From Caballeronia sp. GAFFF1 (GTDB lineage Bacteria > Pseudomonadota > Gammaproteobacteria > Burkholderiales > Burkholderiaceae), in the NCBI RefSeq assembly GCF_023630705.1, contig NZ_JALQEM010000041.1:1-64000 (forward strand): a DNA stretch of 64,000 bases. Reading direction: 5' to 3'. The position numbers and the translations under genes were made by a program. The first letter of the stretch is position 1, and each line of letters opens with the position of its first letter. Shown piece by piece: positions 8,149 through 17,640 of the stretch. The notes under the pieces were generated by a model, which saw only the letters and a list, made by a program, of their open reading frames with translations, had not been told where the DNA came from and did no database searches.

Positions 8149-11100
8149 ATGAGCGACATCACCAGCTTTCGCACCCGCAGGCATCGCCGGGCATGGGAGC
8201 GTGCGATCAGGCGGCTCGCGAAGCGCGCCGCTCGGCATGCCGGCATTGAGCTTACGCCGGTCGCGCTGCTGCCGCTGCTGGCGCTCGTCGTCGCGCCGGG
8301 CGCGCTCGCCCTGCCGGCGGGCGGGCAGGTCGTCAACGGCAACGTGAGCATCAACACGCCCGCGCCGAAGACGATGTCGATCAACCAGGGTTCGCAGAAA
8401 GGCATCGTCAACTGGAACTCGTTTTCGATCGGCGCGGGCGAGGCGGTCAACATCTCGCAGCCGTCGGCGCAGGCGGTGCTGCTTAATCGCGTGGTGGGCA
8501 GCCAGGCGAGCACCATCGCCGGGCAGATCAATGCCAACGGACAGGTGTTTTTGGTGAACCCGGCGGGCGTGCTGTTCGCGCGCGGCGCGTCGGTGAACGT
8601 GGGGTCGCTCGTCGCGTCGACGCTCGGCATCTCCGATGCGGATTTTCTGGCCGGCAAATATCACTTCATGAGCGCTGCGCCGAATGCGGGCGGGCGGGTC
8701 GTCAATCAAGGCGCGATCACGGCGGGCGAGCGCGGCACGGTCGCGCTGCTCGGCGCGCAGGTCGACAACAGCGGCACGGTGAGCGCCAAGCTCGGCACGG
8801 TGGCGATGGGCGCGGGCAGCGACATCACGCTCGATTTCGCGGGCGACGGCCTCACGATGATCAAGGTCGACGGCGCGGCGGCGCAGGCGCTCGCGAGCAA
8901 TTCGGGCGCGCTGGCGGCGGACGGCGGGCAGGTGCTGATGTCGGTGCAGACGGCCGACGCGCTCGCCGGCACCGTGCTCAATCAGACCGGCACCGTGCGG
9001 GCGCAGAGCGTGGTGGAGCGCAACGGGCGCATCGTGCTGGATGGCGGCGCGGCGGGCGTCACGTCCGTCACCGGAAACGTCGATGTGACCGGCGGCGCGG
9101 GTCTCGCGGGCGGGCAGGCGGATGTGACCGGCTATCACATCGCGATGAATGACGGCGCGCGCATCGACGCGAGCGGCGCGACAGGCGGCGGGCGGGTGCG
9201 CGTGGGCGGCGGCGCGGCCGGCCGGGAGACCGACATCCATAACGCCGATGCCGTCTGGATGGGCCCGGCCGCCCAGGCGCGCGCGGATGCGCTCGTGAAC
9301 GGTGACGGCGGCCATGTCGTGATCTATGGCGCCAACGCGGCGCACGTGCACGGCACGCTGACGGCGAAGGGCGGCAAGAACTCGGGCAACGGCGGGCTCA
9401 TCGAGACGTCGGCGCGCTTCCTGGATGTGGCGGGCGCGAATATCGATGCGTCGGCGCTGCACGGAGTGGGAGGCACGTGGGTGCTGGATCCGTTCAATGT
9501 GACGATCACGAACAGCACGAGCGTCGACAGCGTCGGCGGGCCGAACTTCGTCGCCTCGACGGACAATTCGGTCATCTCGGCGGGCACGATCAACGACCGG
9601 CTGAACGCGGGCACCTCGGTCCTGGTCGATACCGGCACGGGCGGCACGCAGGACGGCGACATCAGCCTGCAAGGCCAGATCAGCAAGACCGGCGGCGCGG
9701 CAACGACGCTTACGCTGCAAGCCGCGCGCTCGATCGTCGCCGACAGGACGCTCGACGGCGGCGGCGCGGCGGCGATCGTCGCGTCGCAGTTGACCGGCGC
9801 TCCGGCCAGTCCGCTCTCCGTGGTGCTGATCGCGAACACGGCCGGACATACTGACGGCACCGCCGAAATCCGGCTGCGCGGATCGACGGGAAACGCGCCG
9901 ATGCCATTCTTCACCAATGGCGGCGACGTCAGGATCGGCGCGCCTGCGAACGGCGTCGCGCCACGCGTGGTCATCGACAGCGTGAACATGGATACGCGCA
10001 CGCGCACCGGCGCGGCGGGAACGGTCCCGACCTTCGACGCGAGCGCGCCAAGCGGCGCAATCACGATCAACGGCCACGGGCCGGTCGACGTGATCGGCGG
10101 CGTCGCAGGCTTGGGCTTTGGCGTCAACATCGAGAACGGCTCTGTCCTGCAAACGACCACCGGCGCGATCTCGATAACCGGCGACGGCGTGACGGGCGGC
10201 GTGCGCATCGGCGGCGGAGGTGGCGTGGGCGCGAGCAGCGTTTCCTCGACTTCGGGCGGGATTACGCTCAACGGCACATCGTCGGGGGGAACCGGCCTCG
10301 GCATCGCCGGCGCGACGATCAGCACGACCGCCGGCGCGCTGTCGCTGACGGGCGACGGCGGGCAGGGCGGCGTGGCAGCCGTCGGCGCAAGCCTGAGCAC
10401 CGCGTCCGGCAATATGTCGCTCAGCGGCACGTCTTCAGGCGGAGTCGGCCTCTCGCTCAGCACGAGCGCGCTGCGCTCGGACAGCGGTTCGCTGGCGTTG
10501 ACCGGCGAAGGCGGAGGCGGCGGCGTGTCGTTGGATTTCGGCAGCATCACGGCGGGCACCGGCAACATCAGCGTCGACGGCACCGCGCGCGCGCCCGGCT
10601 CCGGCTCGCGCGCCGACGGCGTCGCGATCACCGCGACGCCTTTCACCACCGCGGGCGGCATCACCATTCGAGGCCAGGCCGCATTGAACGGCGTGCAAGG
10701 CGGCGGCGTGACCATCGCGGCAGCGGGCGAGGGCACGGTCACGCTGACTGCGGGCCTGCCCGGCATCCGGGTCTACGGCAGCGGCAACGGCTACGAAGGC
10801 GTGCTGACCACGTCGATTGCATCGGATACCGGACGGCGCGTGTCCTTCGTCGCTTCCGACGAAGCCGGGTCCGGCCCGATCGAGATTCTCGGCGTGACCA
10901 ACGGCGCACCCGTTACCGCATCGGGTTCCGATACGGGCTTCCATTCCGGCCTGAAGCTCGGCAACGCGAGTCTCGACGGCTCGAACCTCACGCTCGCCGG
11001 CTCCATTGCGGGCGGCGGCACGGTGGAGCAGCCCGGGTTGCAGATCACCGATTCGACCGTGACGGCGTCCCCGGGCAGCACGCTCACGCTGCGCGCGTCG

Positions 11101-14100
11101 AACACCAGCGCCAACACATCGTCCATTGCGCTCGACGCGGGATCTACCTCGCTCGACACACGCTCGGCGCTGAACGCGTCGGGCGGGGCGCTCGTGCTTG
11201 CGCCGGGCATCGTCACGCCGGGCACTTCATTCACAGTCGCAGCCGATGATCCCGCGCCGATCAGCATCGGCGTGACCGGCGCGACCGGTCCCGGCTTTGT
11301 GCTCGACAGCACCTTCGGGCAACGGTTCACGTCGAGCATCGACACGGTCTATATCGGCTCGGAGACGCACGCCGGCCCGATCACCCTCGGTCCGATGACA
11401 TGCCTCGCCGCGCCCTGCGCGGGCCTGCCTTTCTTCCGCAACCTGAGCGCAGCCAACGGCGGCCCGAATAGCAAAGGCATCGCGCTGACATCCGACATCT
11501 CCACGGTCGGCCAGATCACGCTCGATTCCGCCGGACCCGTGACGCAGGGCGCTGCCAGCCTGTTCGCGGGGAACCTGCTTCTGGCTGGTCCCGGCGCCTT
11601 CACGCTCACGAACCCGGCGAACGACTTCGGCGCTGTGTCGCTGGCGGGCATCGGCAACAGCGCGCTCACTGCGCAGTCGCTGCCGATCACCTCATTCGGC
11701 GGCCGCGTGTTCGATACCGCGAGCAACGCGCTCGTGACGATCGGCGGCGACGGCAACGGCACGCTCGCGGGCAATCTGACGCTGACGACCACGGACGGAA
11801 ACGTGTCCAGCAGCGTGCCGATCGTCAACACATCGGGCCACGACATCACGCTCGGCATGCACGCGGCGGGCAGCATCCGCATCGGGGCGGACGTGAGCTC
11901 TCCGACCGGGGCCATGAACGTCGACGGCGACGCGACGAGCCAGGTCATCGTCGGCGGCGTCGCAAATCAGACCGATAATCCGCGCATCGCGGTCACGACC
12001 AACGGCGGCAGCGTGAACTTCAGCGCGGCGGGGCGCGACGTGTTCGGCTCGTCAGAATCGACCGGGGTGACCGGCCCGGCAGTCTCGATCGACGCCGCCG
12101 ACATCGATACGCGCGGGCGCGCGCCGAACGGCGCGTTGTCGGGCACGGACGGCGCCGTCGCGCTTCAGGGGCTCACGCCCGCCACGACGAGCTTTTCTGA
12201 GACGGGCACGGGAAGGCCCGTCGCCATCGAGGTGAACAGCGCGACGATTTCCACCGGAAGCGGCGCCATCACGCTCGTCGGGCAGAGCCTGGATCCAGTG
12301 GCGAATCCAGGCAACGGCGTCATCCTGCGCGGCACGCCGGCGAACCCGACGCAACTCACGACCACCACCGGGCCCGTGCGCATCCACGGCACGGGCAGCG
12401 GCTTCGGCGCATACGGCGTGGCGCTCGTCGACGGCTCGCACATCACCACTTTCGGCGGCGCGATCGAATTGCTCGGCGCCATCGCCGGCACGGGAACAGG
12501 CGCGCCGTCGCCGACATACGGTCTGCTGCTCTTGAGCGGCGCCATCAACGCAAGTGCGCCGGGCGGCGCGGTGTCGCTCGCCGGCTCGACGACTACGGCC
12601 GATGCCGGCATCGCCTACGGCGCCGTGCCGCTGCCCGCGAACCCGGAGTTCGCAGCCGGGCCGCTTGCGGTCAGTACCGGCGCGGGCGGCTTCGTCAAGA
12701 TCAACGCGTCGAACAACGGCGCGGCCACGAGCCTGCTCGGACGCAGCGCGCCGAATTCGATCTCGCCGGGCGGCGGCTCGCTCTACGTCTTCCCCGGATC
12801 GGTCGATCCGACGACTTTCGCCGTCACCGCGCAGAACTCCGTGCCGATCACGCTCTTCGGCACGAGCGCGACGCCGGGCCTCTCCATCGACAGCGCGACC
12901 TACGCGACGTTCGCGACGAGCCTGCATACGCTCGTGCTCGGGTCATCGACGCAGACGGGCAAGATCACTGTCGACGGGCCGTGCGCGGGCGGTGCGAACT
13001 GCGCGTCGCGGCCCAATGCGGCGACCAGTCTCACGCTGGAGAACACCGGCGCGGGCAGTCAGGGCATCGACCTGCCTTCGGGCATTGCGATGCCGGCCAA
13101 CGCCACGCTCGCGCTCGACTCCGCCGGGACCGTGACCGACCCGGGCGGCATCCAGACGGGCGCGCTGCTGTTGGCCGGCGGCGGCGACTTCGCCCTGACC
13201 GATCCCAACAACGACGTGACGACGCTCGCCATCGCCGGGGCGCGCGACGTGAACTTCGCCAACGCGCACGGCTTCACCATCGGCCCGGTCTCCGCGACCG
13301 CCTACGATTCGTCGAGCGGAGCAAGCGCCGCCATCGACGGCTCGCAGTCGACCCTGAGCGGCAAGCTCGTCGCCGTCGCGCTGACCGGCGGCGTCACGTT
13401 GGGCGCGGCAGGCGCGCCGACCGGCGTGAGCGCGGGCGGCAGCATCGATCTCGCGATGGACAACGGCGTGTTCACCAACGCGGGCGGCGGCAGGCTGAAC
13501 ACGAACGATGTCTGGCGCGTGTGGGCATCGACGTGGCAGGGCGAGAACCGCAATGGCATCGATCCGGGCAACAAGTGGCCGAACTTCTATGGCTGCGCCT
13601 TTGGCGGTCTCTGTAGCTGGAACGGCCAGTCGTCGATGCAGACGGTGTCGGACAGCGGCAATCACTTCGTCTACGCGCAGCAGCCGACGCTCAGGGTGAC
13701 CCTGGGCAGTCACAAGCGTCCCGTCGGCACCGGAAACGGGCCGCTCGACCCCACGGTGACCGGCCTGCAAAACGGCGATCAGCGCGGCAACGTGCTCGCC
13801 GGGACGGTGAGCACGCCGGCCGGGCCGGACTCGCCGCCCGGGACCTATCCGCTCACGGGCAGCTTCACGTCGTTGGTGGGCTACCGAGTCGAGGTGGTTC
13901 CGGGAACGATCACGGTCACGCCGCCGGACCTCGCGTCGGTGCAAGGCGCCGTCTTCAACCGCAGCGGCCTGCAGCCGCTCTTCACCGCGCAGGAAGAGAG
14001 CTTCGTGTACGAAAGCAACCTCGGCGGCATCAACGTCTGCGTGGGCACGAACGAGCCGATCCTCGCGTTGCAACAGTCCGAGGGCCCGGCAGGCCAGCTC

Positions 14101-14187
14101 GCGTCCGAGTGGAAACGCGTGCGCTCGCGGCCGAACCTGAACAACTGTCTCGTGGTGAACGGCCAGCATGGCTGCGGCGAGTTCTAA
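8149..14187 (+). CDS. TpsA exoprotein, filamentous-haemagglutinin family
   Basis: A 2012-residue secreted protein with AAGGAG just before the ATG. It has a long basic N-region and hydrophobic signal (PVALLPLLALVVAPGALALP). The conserved TPS domain at about 55-300 includes MSINQGSQKGIVNWNSFSIG, NANGQVFLVNPAGVLFARGA and the signature that TpsB recognises. A long Gly/Ala/Ser/Thr-rich beta-helix follows, without a recognised toxin domain. Near the C-terminus (about 1843-1925) is an MBG-like module (VTGLQNGDQRGNVLAGTVSTP, GYRVEVVPGTITVTP). The last 60 residues carry three cysteines (CVGTNE, NNC, GCGEF). It is probably a surface or released adhesin. No immunity-type small gene follows, which argues against a CDI toxin. 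Confidence 0.92.
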   Translation: MSDITSFRTRRHRRAWERAIRRLAKRAARHAGIELTPVALLPLLALVVAPGALALPAGGQVVNGNVSINTPAPKTMSINQGSQKGIVNWNSFSIGAGEAVNISQPSAQAVLLNRVVGSQASTIAGQINANGQVFLVNPAGVLFARGASVNVGSLVASTLGISDADFLAGKYHFMSAAPNAGGRVVNQGAITAGERGTVALLGAQVDNSGTVSAKLGTVAMGAGSDITLDFAGDGLTMIKVDGAAAQALASNSGALAADGGQVLMSVQTADALAGTVLNQTGTVRAQSVVERNGRIVLDGGAAGVTSVTGNVDVTGGAGLAGGQADVTGYHIAMNDGARIDASGATGGGRVRVGGGAAGRETDIHNADAVWMGPAAQARADALVNGDGGHVVIYGANAAHVHGTLTAKGGKNSGNGGLIETSARFLDVAGANIDASALHGVGGTWVLDPFNVTITNSTSVDSVGGPNFVASTDNSVISAGTINDRLNAGTSVLVDTGTGGTQDGDISLQGQISKTGGAATTLTLQAARSIVADRTLDGGGAAAIVASQLTGAPASPLSVVLIANTAGHTDGTAEIRLRGSTGNAPMPFFTNGGDVRIGAPANGVAPRVVIDSVNMDTRTRTGAAGTVPTFDASAPSGAITINGHGPVDVIGGVAGLGFGVNIENGSVLQTTTGAISITGDGVTGGVRIGGGGGVGASSVSSTSGGITLNGTSSGGTGLGIAGATISTTAGALSLTGDGGQGGVAAVGASLSTASGNMSLSGTSSGGVGLSLSTSALRSDSGSLALTGEGGGGGVSLDFGSITAGTGNISVDGTARAPGSGSRADGVAITATPFTTAGGITIRGQAALNGVQGGGVTIAAAGEGTVTLTAGLPGIRVYGSGNGYEGVLTTSIASDTGRRVSFVASDEAGSGPIEILGVTNGAPVTASGSDTGFHSGLKLGNASLDGSNLTLAGSIAGGGTVEQPGLQITDSTVTASPGSTLTLRASNTSANTSSIALDAGSTSLDTRSALNASGGALVLAPGIVTPGTSFTVAADDPAPISIGVTGATGPGFVLDSTFGQRFTSSIDTVYIGSETHAGPITLGPMTCLAAPCAGLPFFRNLSAANGGPNSKGIALTSDISTVGQITLDSAGPVTQGAASLFAGNLLLAGPGAFTLTNPANDFGAVSLAGIGNSALTAQSLPITSFGGRVFDTASNALVTIGGDGNGTLAGNLTLTTTDGNVSSSVPIVNTSGHDITLGMHAAGSIRIGADVSSPTGAMNVDGDATSQVIVGGVANQTDNPRIAVTTNGGSVNFSAAGRDVFGSSESTGVTGPAVSIDAADIDTRGRAPNGALSGTDGAVALQGLTPATTSFSETGTGRPVAIEVNSATISTGSGAITLVGQSLDPVANPGNGVILRGTPANPTQLTTTTGPVRIHGTGSGFGAYGVALVDGSHITTFGGAIELLGAIAGTGTGAPSPTYGLLLLSGAINASAPGGAVSLAGSTTTADAGIAYGAVPLPANPEFAAGPLAVSTGAGGFVKINASNNGAATSLLGRSAPNSISPGGGSLYVFPGSVDPTTFAVTAQNSVPITLFGTSATPGLSIDSATYATFATSLHTLVLGSSTQTGKITVDGPCAGGANCASRPNAATSLTLENTGAGSQGIDLPSGIAMPANATLALDSAGTVTDPGGIQTGALLLAGGGDFALTDPNNDVTTLAIAGARDVNFANAHGFTIGPVSATAYDSSSGASAAIDGSQSTLSGKLVAVALTGGVTLGAAGAPTGVSAGGSIDLAMDNGVFTNAGGGRLNTNDVWRVWASTWQGENRNGIDPGNKWPNFYGCAFGGLCSWNGQSSMQTVSDSGNHFVYAQQPTLRVTLGSHKRPVGTGNGPLDPTVTGLQNGDQRGNVLAGTVSTPAGPDSPPGTYPLTGSFTSLVGYRVEVVPGTITVTPPDLASVQGAVFNRSGLQPLFTAQEESFVYESNLGGINVCVGTNEPILALQQSEGPAGQLASEWKRVRSRPNLNNCLVVNGQHGCGEF

Positions 14188-14196
14188 GGAGGCGCG

Positions 14197-15228
14197 ATGA
14201 TCGACGTCGAACCGCTGCTGGAGCCGACGCGTACGATGCCGCCCGCCGGCGTCGATCTCGAATACGACCCGGCGTTCCTCGCATTCGAGGCGCTCTCGCG
14301 CGGCAATCCGGAGCGCCAGTTCGATTCGCTCTCGGAGCCGACGGCGTGGCCCGAGGTGCTCGAAGAGGCGCAGGCGCTGCTCGCGACGTCGAAAGACCTG
14401 CGCATCGCCGTGGTCTACACGCGCGCGTCGGCGCGGGTGCACGGGCTCGCGGGGTTTCATGCGGGCTTGCGTCTGCTCGCGGGGCTGTTCGAGCGCTATT
14501 GGGACACGCTCTACCCGCCGCTCGACGCCGACGATGACAACGATCCCGCGCTGCGCGTCAACGCGCTCGCCCCGCTCGCCGATGCCTATACGCCGTTCGC
14601 CGAGGCCGACACGCTGTTGCACGATCTGCGCGAATCCGAAGTGTGCCGCGCGCGCGGCGAACGTCTCACGGTGCGCGACATCCTGATCGCGCAGGGCAGG
14701 CTGACGGCGCCCGAGGGCGAGAGCGCCGCGACGCCCGCGCGCGTCGAAGGCATGCTCCGCGATGCGCTCGCCGAGAGCCCCGATGTTCTCGCCGAAGGCC
14801 TCGATCTGCCGCACGCCGTGCAGGCGCTCGGCGAAGCGATGATCGCGAGGCTCGGCGCAGAGCGGGCGCCGGTCATCGACAAGATGATGGAAACCGCGCG
14901 CTTCGTGGCCGCGCAATTCCGTGCGGCGATGCCGTCCCCGCCGGTGGCGCAGACATCGGCGGAGGCGCCTGCACAGGCGCTCGCGGCCGTGTCCGTCGCG
15001 CAGCGCGTGGCCGCGCGCCCCGGCGAGATCGCGACGCGCGAAGACGCCATCGCCTTGCTCGACGCCGTCTGCGCGTTCCTCGAACGCACCGAGCCGGCTC
15101 ATCCCGCGCCGCTCCTGATACGCCGCGCCCGCGGGCTGCTGGGCAAGGACTTCCTGGCTGTAATGCAGGACCTCGCGCCCGACAGCCTCGCGCAGATTCA
15201 TCTGATCGCCGGAACGAAGCCGCAGTGA
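14197..15228 (+). CDS. tssA: T6SS protein TssA (ImpA family)
   Basis: A 343-residue TssA with an ImpA N-terminal domain (GVDLEYDPAFLAFEAL, WPEVLEEAQALLATSKDLRIAV, FERYWDTLYPPLDADDDNDP). The C-terminus keeps the family's VAARPGEIATREDAIALLDAVCAFLERTEPAHPAPLLIRRARGLLGKDFLAVMQDLAPD. TssA primes and caps sheath-tube polymerisation at the baseplate. AAGGAGG just before the ATG is a strong ribosome site. The start is only 9 bp after the tpsA stop, so read-through from the two-partner-secretion cassette into tssA-tssB-tssC is plausible. Confidence 0.95.
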   Translation: MIDVEPLLEPTRTMPPAGVDLEYDPAFLAFEALSRGNPERQFDSLSEPTAWPEVLEEAQALLATSKDLRIAVVYTRASARVHGLAGFHAGLRLLAGLFERYWDTLYPPLDADDDNDPALRVNALAPLADAYTPFAEADTLLHDLRESEVCRARGERLTVRDILIAQGRLTAPEGESAATPARVEGMLRDALAESPDVLAEGLDLPHAVQALGEAMIARLGAERAPVIDKMMETARFVAAQFRAAMPSPPVAQTSAEAPAQALAAVSVAQRVAARPGEIATREDAIALLDAVCAFLERTEPAHPAPLLIRRARGLLGKDFLAVMQDLAPDSLAQIHLIAGTKPQ

Positions 15229-15472
15229 GGCGTTGAAAACGCTGTCGCGTCGTTCGATTCTGGACCTCAGGCTGGCGAGGGCGCGTCGAGCTTCGACCGG
15301 CGCGAACGCGTCGCCAGCAAGCGATGGCGCACGTCCGCTCGTCGTCTATCTCCGTCTCACGGCCCGCGTGGCGTCAGCAGCGTCTGCTCGTCGCGATGTC
15401 CTGAGCCGCTTTCAATTCCCGCGCGCCTCGATCGTCTTTCAAGCGTGGCTCATGCTCCCGGAAGGAGGCGTC

Positions 15473-16012
15473 ATGGCAACCAGCAGTCAGAAGTTCATCG
15501 GCCGCAATCGCGCGCCGCGCGTGCAGATCGAATACGACGTCGAAACCTACGGCAGCGAAAAGAAGATCCAGCTTCCGTTCGTGATGGGCGTCATGGCCGA
15601 CCTTTCCGGCAAGCCCGCCGAACCGCTCCCGCCCGTCGATCAGCGCAAGTTTCAGGAGATCGACATCGACAATTTCGACAGCCGCATGAAGGCGATGCAT
15701 CCGCGCGTCGCGTTTCAGGTGCCCAACAAGCTGACGGGCGAAGGCAACTTAAGCGTCGACATCACGTTCGATAACATGAGCGATTTCTCGCCCGCCGCCG
15801 TCGCGCGCAAGGTCGACGCCCTCGCCAGGCTGCTCGAAGCGCGCATGCAGCTCGCCAACCTCGTCATCTTCATGGACGGCAAGACGGGCGCCGAGGAACT
15901 GATCGCCCGCGTGCTCGACGATCCCGCGCTGCTCAAGACGCTCGCCACCGCCACAACCGAACGGCCCGCGGCCGCCGTCGACGGCGCCGCCGCCGCGCCT
16001 GCCGCCGAATGA
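15473..16012 (+). CDS. tssB: T6SS contractile sheath small subunit TssB (VipA)
   Basis: Start at ATG 15473, preceded by GGAGG with 4-5 bases spacing. The upstream open frame has no family similarity. The 179-residue protein begins MATSSQKFIGRNRAPRVQIEYDVE and contains VMGVMADLSGKPAEPLPPVDQRKFQEIDIDNFDSRM and NLSVDITFDNMSDFSPAAVARKVDAL, which are hallmarks of TssB. The tail is alanine-rich. TssB pairs with TssC to form the cytoplasmic sheath whose contraction drives the Hcp tube. The 244 bp between tssA and tssB hold no other credible gene. Confidence 0.96.
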   Translation: MATSSQKFIGRNRAPRVQIEYDVETYGSEKKIQLPFVMGVMADLSGKPAEPLPPVDQRKFQEIDIDNFDSRMKAMHPRVAFQVPNKLTGEGNLSVDITFDNMSDFSPAAVARKVDALARLLEARMQLANLVIFMDGKTGAEELIARVLDDPALLKTLATATTERPAAAVDGAAAAPAAE

Positions 16013-16080
16013 ACGCCGAATAAACGCCGGATGAGCGCCGCGCACGAGCCACAGCGAAAGAGCCCTGAAAGGAAACGACC

Positions 16081-17583
16081 ATGTCCGATATTCAATCGTC
16101 CGAAGCGAAACCCGAGATGCAGGGCGCGATCTTCGAAGGCAGCGACCTCGCATCGCTGCTGAACAAGGAGTTCCGCCCGAAAAGCGACGAGGCCAAGACC
16201 GCCGTGCAGACGGCAGTGCAGACGCTCGCCCAGCAGGCGCTCTCGCAGACGAAGATCATCTCCGGCGACGCCATCCGCTCGATTCAGGCGATGATCGCCG
16301 AGATCGACGCGAAGCTCACCGAGCAGGTGAACGAGATCATGCATCACCCGGATTTTCAGAAGCTGGAGGGCTCGTGGCGCGGGTTGCACTATCTCATCAA
16401 CAACACCGAAACCGACGAGATGCTCAAGATCCGCGTGGTGAACGTCTCGAAGAAGGAGCTCGGCAAGACGCTCAAGCGCTTCAAGGGCGTCGCGTGGGAC
16501 CAAAGTCCACTCTTCAAGCAGATTTACGAACACGAGTACGGGCAACTCGGCGGCGAGCCCTTCGGTTGTCTGATCGGCGATTACTATTTCAACCAGACAC
16601 CGCCCGATGTCGAGTTGCTCGGCGAGATGTCGAAGATCGCCGCGGCTGCGCACGCGCCGTTCATCGCCGCCGCCGACCCGAGCCTTCTGCAGATGGACTC
16701 GTGGCAGGAACTCGCCAATCCGCGCGATCTCACCAAGATCTTCGGCACGCCGGAATATGCAAGCTGGCGCTCGCTGCGTGAATCGGAGGATGCGCGCTAT
16801 CTGGCTCTCGCGATGCCGCGCTTTCTCGCGCGCGTGCCTTACGGCGCCCGCACGGAGCCGGTCGACGAGTTCGACTTCGAGGAAGACACGGGCTCTGCCG
16901 ATCATTCCAAATACACGTGGGCCAACTCCGCGTACGCGATGGCCGTGAACATCAACCGCTCGTTCAAGCTGTATAGCTGGTGCTCGCGCATTCGCGGCGT
17001 GGAGTCGGGCGGCGCGGTCGAAGGCTTGCCCGTGCACAGCTTCCCGACCGACGACGGCGGCGTCGACATGAAGTGCCCGACGGAGATCGCCATCTCGGAC
17101 CGCCGCGAGGCCGAACTGGCGAAGAACGGCTTCATGCCGCTGATTCATCGCAAGAACTCGGATTTCGCGGCGTTCATCGGCGCGCAGTCTCTGCAAAAGC
17201 CCTTCGAATACGAAGACCCCGACGCCACGGCCAATGCGGCGCTCGCCGCGCGCCTGCCTTATCTCTTCGCGTGCAACCGCTTCGCGCATTATCTGAAGTG
17301 CATCGTGCGCGACAAGGTAGGCAGCTTCAAGGAACGCACCGACATGGAGACGTGGCTCAACAAGTGGATCACGCAATATGTAGACGGCGACCCGGCCAAT
17401 TCATCCGAGTACACGAAAGCGCAGAAGCCGCTCGCTGCCGCCGAGGTGAAGGTGCAGGAAGTGCCGGGCGCGCCGGGCTACTACACGTCGACGTTCTATC
17501 TGCGTCCGCACTATCAATTGGAAGGCTTGACCGTCTCGCTGCGGCTCGTGTCCAGATTGCCGTCGGCGAAGCAGGCGGCGTGA
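16081..17583 (+). CDS. tssC: T6SS contractile sheath large subunit TssC (VipB)
   Basis: A 500-residue TssC with GAAAGGAAA upstream of the ATG. Diagnostic stretches include HPDFQKLEGSWRGLHYLI, KRFKGVAWDQSPLFKQIYEHEYGQLGGEPFG, LLQMDSWQELANPRDLTKIF, RFLARVPYG and CNRFAHYLKCIVRDKVGSF. The C-terminus (VPGAPGYYTSTFYLRPHYQLEGLTVSLRLVSRLP) is the conserved sheath-core strand region. With TssB it forms the sheath, which ClpV disassembles after firing. It is convergent with pppA; a hairpin lies just past the stop. Confidence 0.97.
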   Translation: MSDIQSSEAKPEMQGAIFEGSDLASLLNKEFRPKSDEAKTAVQTAVQTLAQQALSQTKIISGDAIRSIQAMIAEIDAKLTEQVNEIMHHPDFQKLEGSWRGLHYLINNTETDEMLKIRVVNVSKKELGKTLKRFKGVAWDQSPLFKQIYEHEYGQLGGEPFGCLIGDYYFNQTPPDVELLGEMSKIAAAAHAPFIAAADPSLLQMDSWQELANPRDLTKIFGTPEYASWRSLRESEDARYLALAMPRFLARVPYGARTEPVDEFDFEEDTGSADHSKYTWANSAYAMAVNINRSFKLYSWCSRIRGVESGGAVEGLPVHSFPTDDGGVDMKCPTEIAISDRREAELAKNGFMPLIHRKNSDFAAFIGAQSLQKPFEYEDPDATANAALAARLPYLFACNRFAHYLKCIVRDKVGSFKERTDMETWLNKWITQYVDGDPANSSEYTKAQKPLAAAEVKVQEVPGAPGYYTSTFYLRPHYQLEGLTVSLRLVSRLPSAKQAA

Positions 17584-17610
17584 GCGTTCCCGCGCAATTC
17601 GTTCGCGTGA

Positions 17611-17640
17611 CGGATGCCCGCATCAGGGCGCGGGCATCCG
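17611..17640. terminator. 11-bp hairpin between convergent tssC and pppA
   Basis: CGGATGCCCGC (17611-17621) pairs exactly with GCGGGCATCCG (17630-17640) across an 8-base loop. It sits 28 bp after the tssC stop and overlaps the last codons of pppA on the other strand, so it could end transcripts from both sides. There is no following T-tract, which lowers confidence in intrinsic termination. Confidence 0.4.

Noticed and set aside
6466..10152. 1228-residue open frame on the minus strand
   Set aside because: It is antisense to tpsB/tpsA, Arg/His/Ala-rich with no domain. A typical shadow of high-GC coding DNA.
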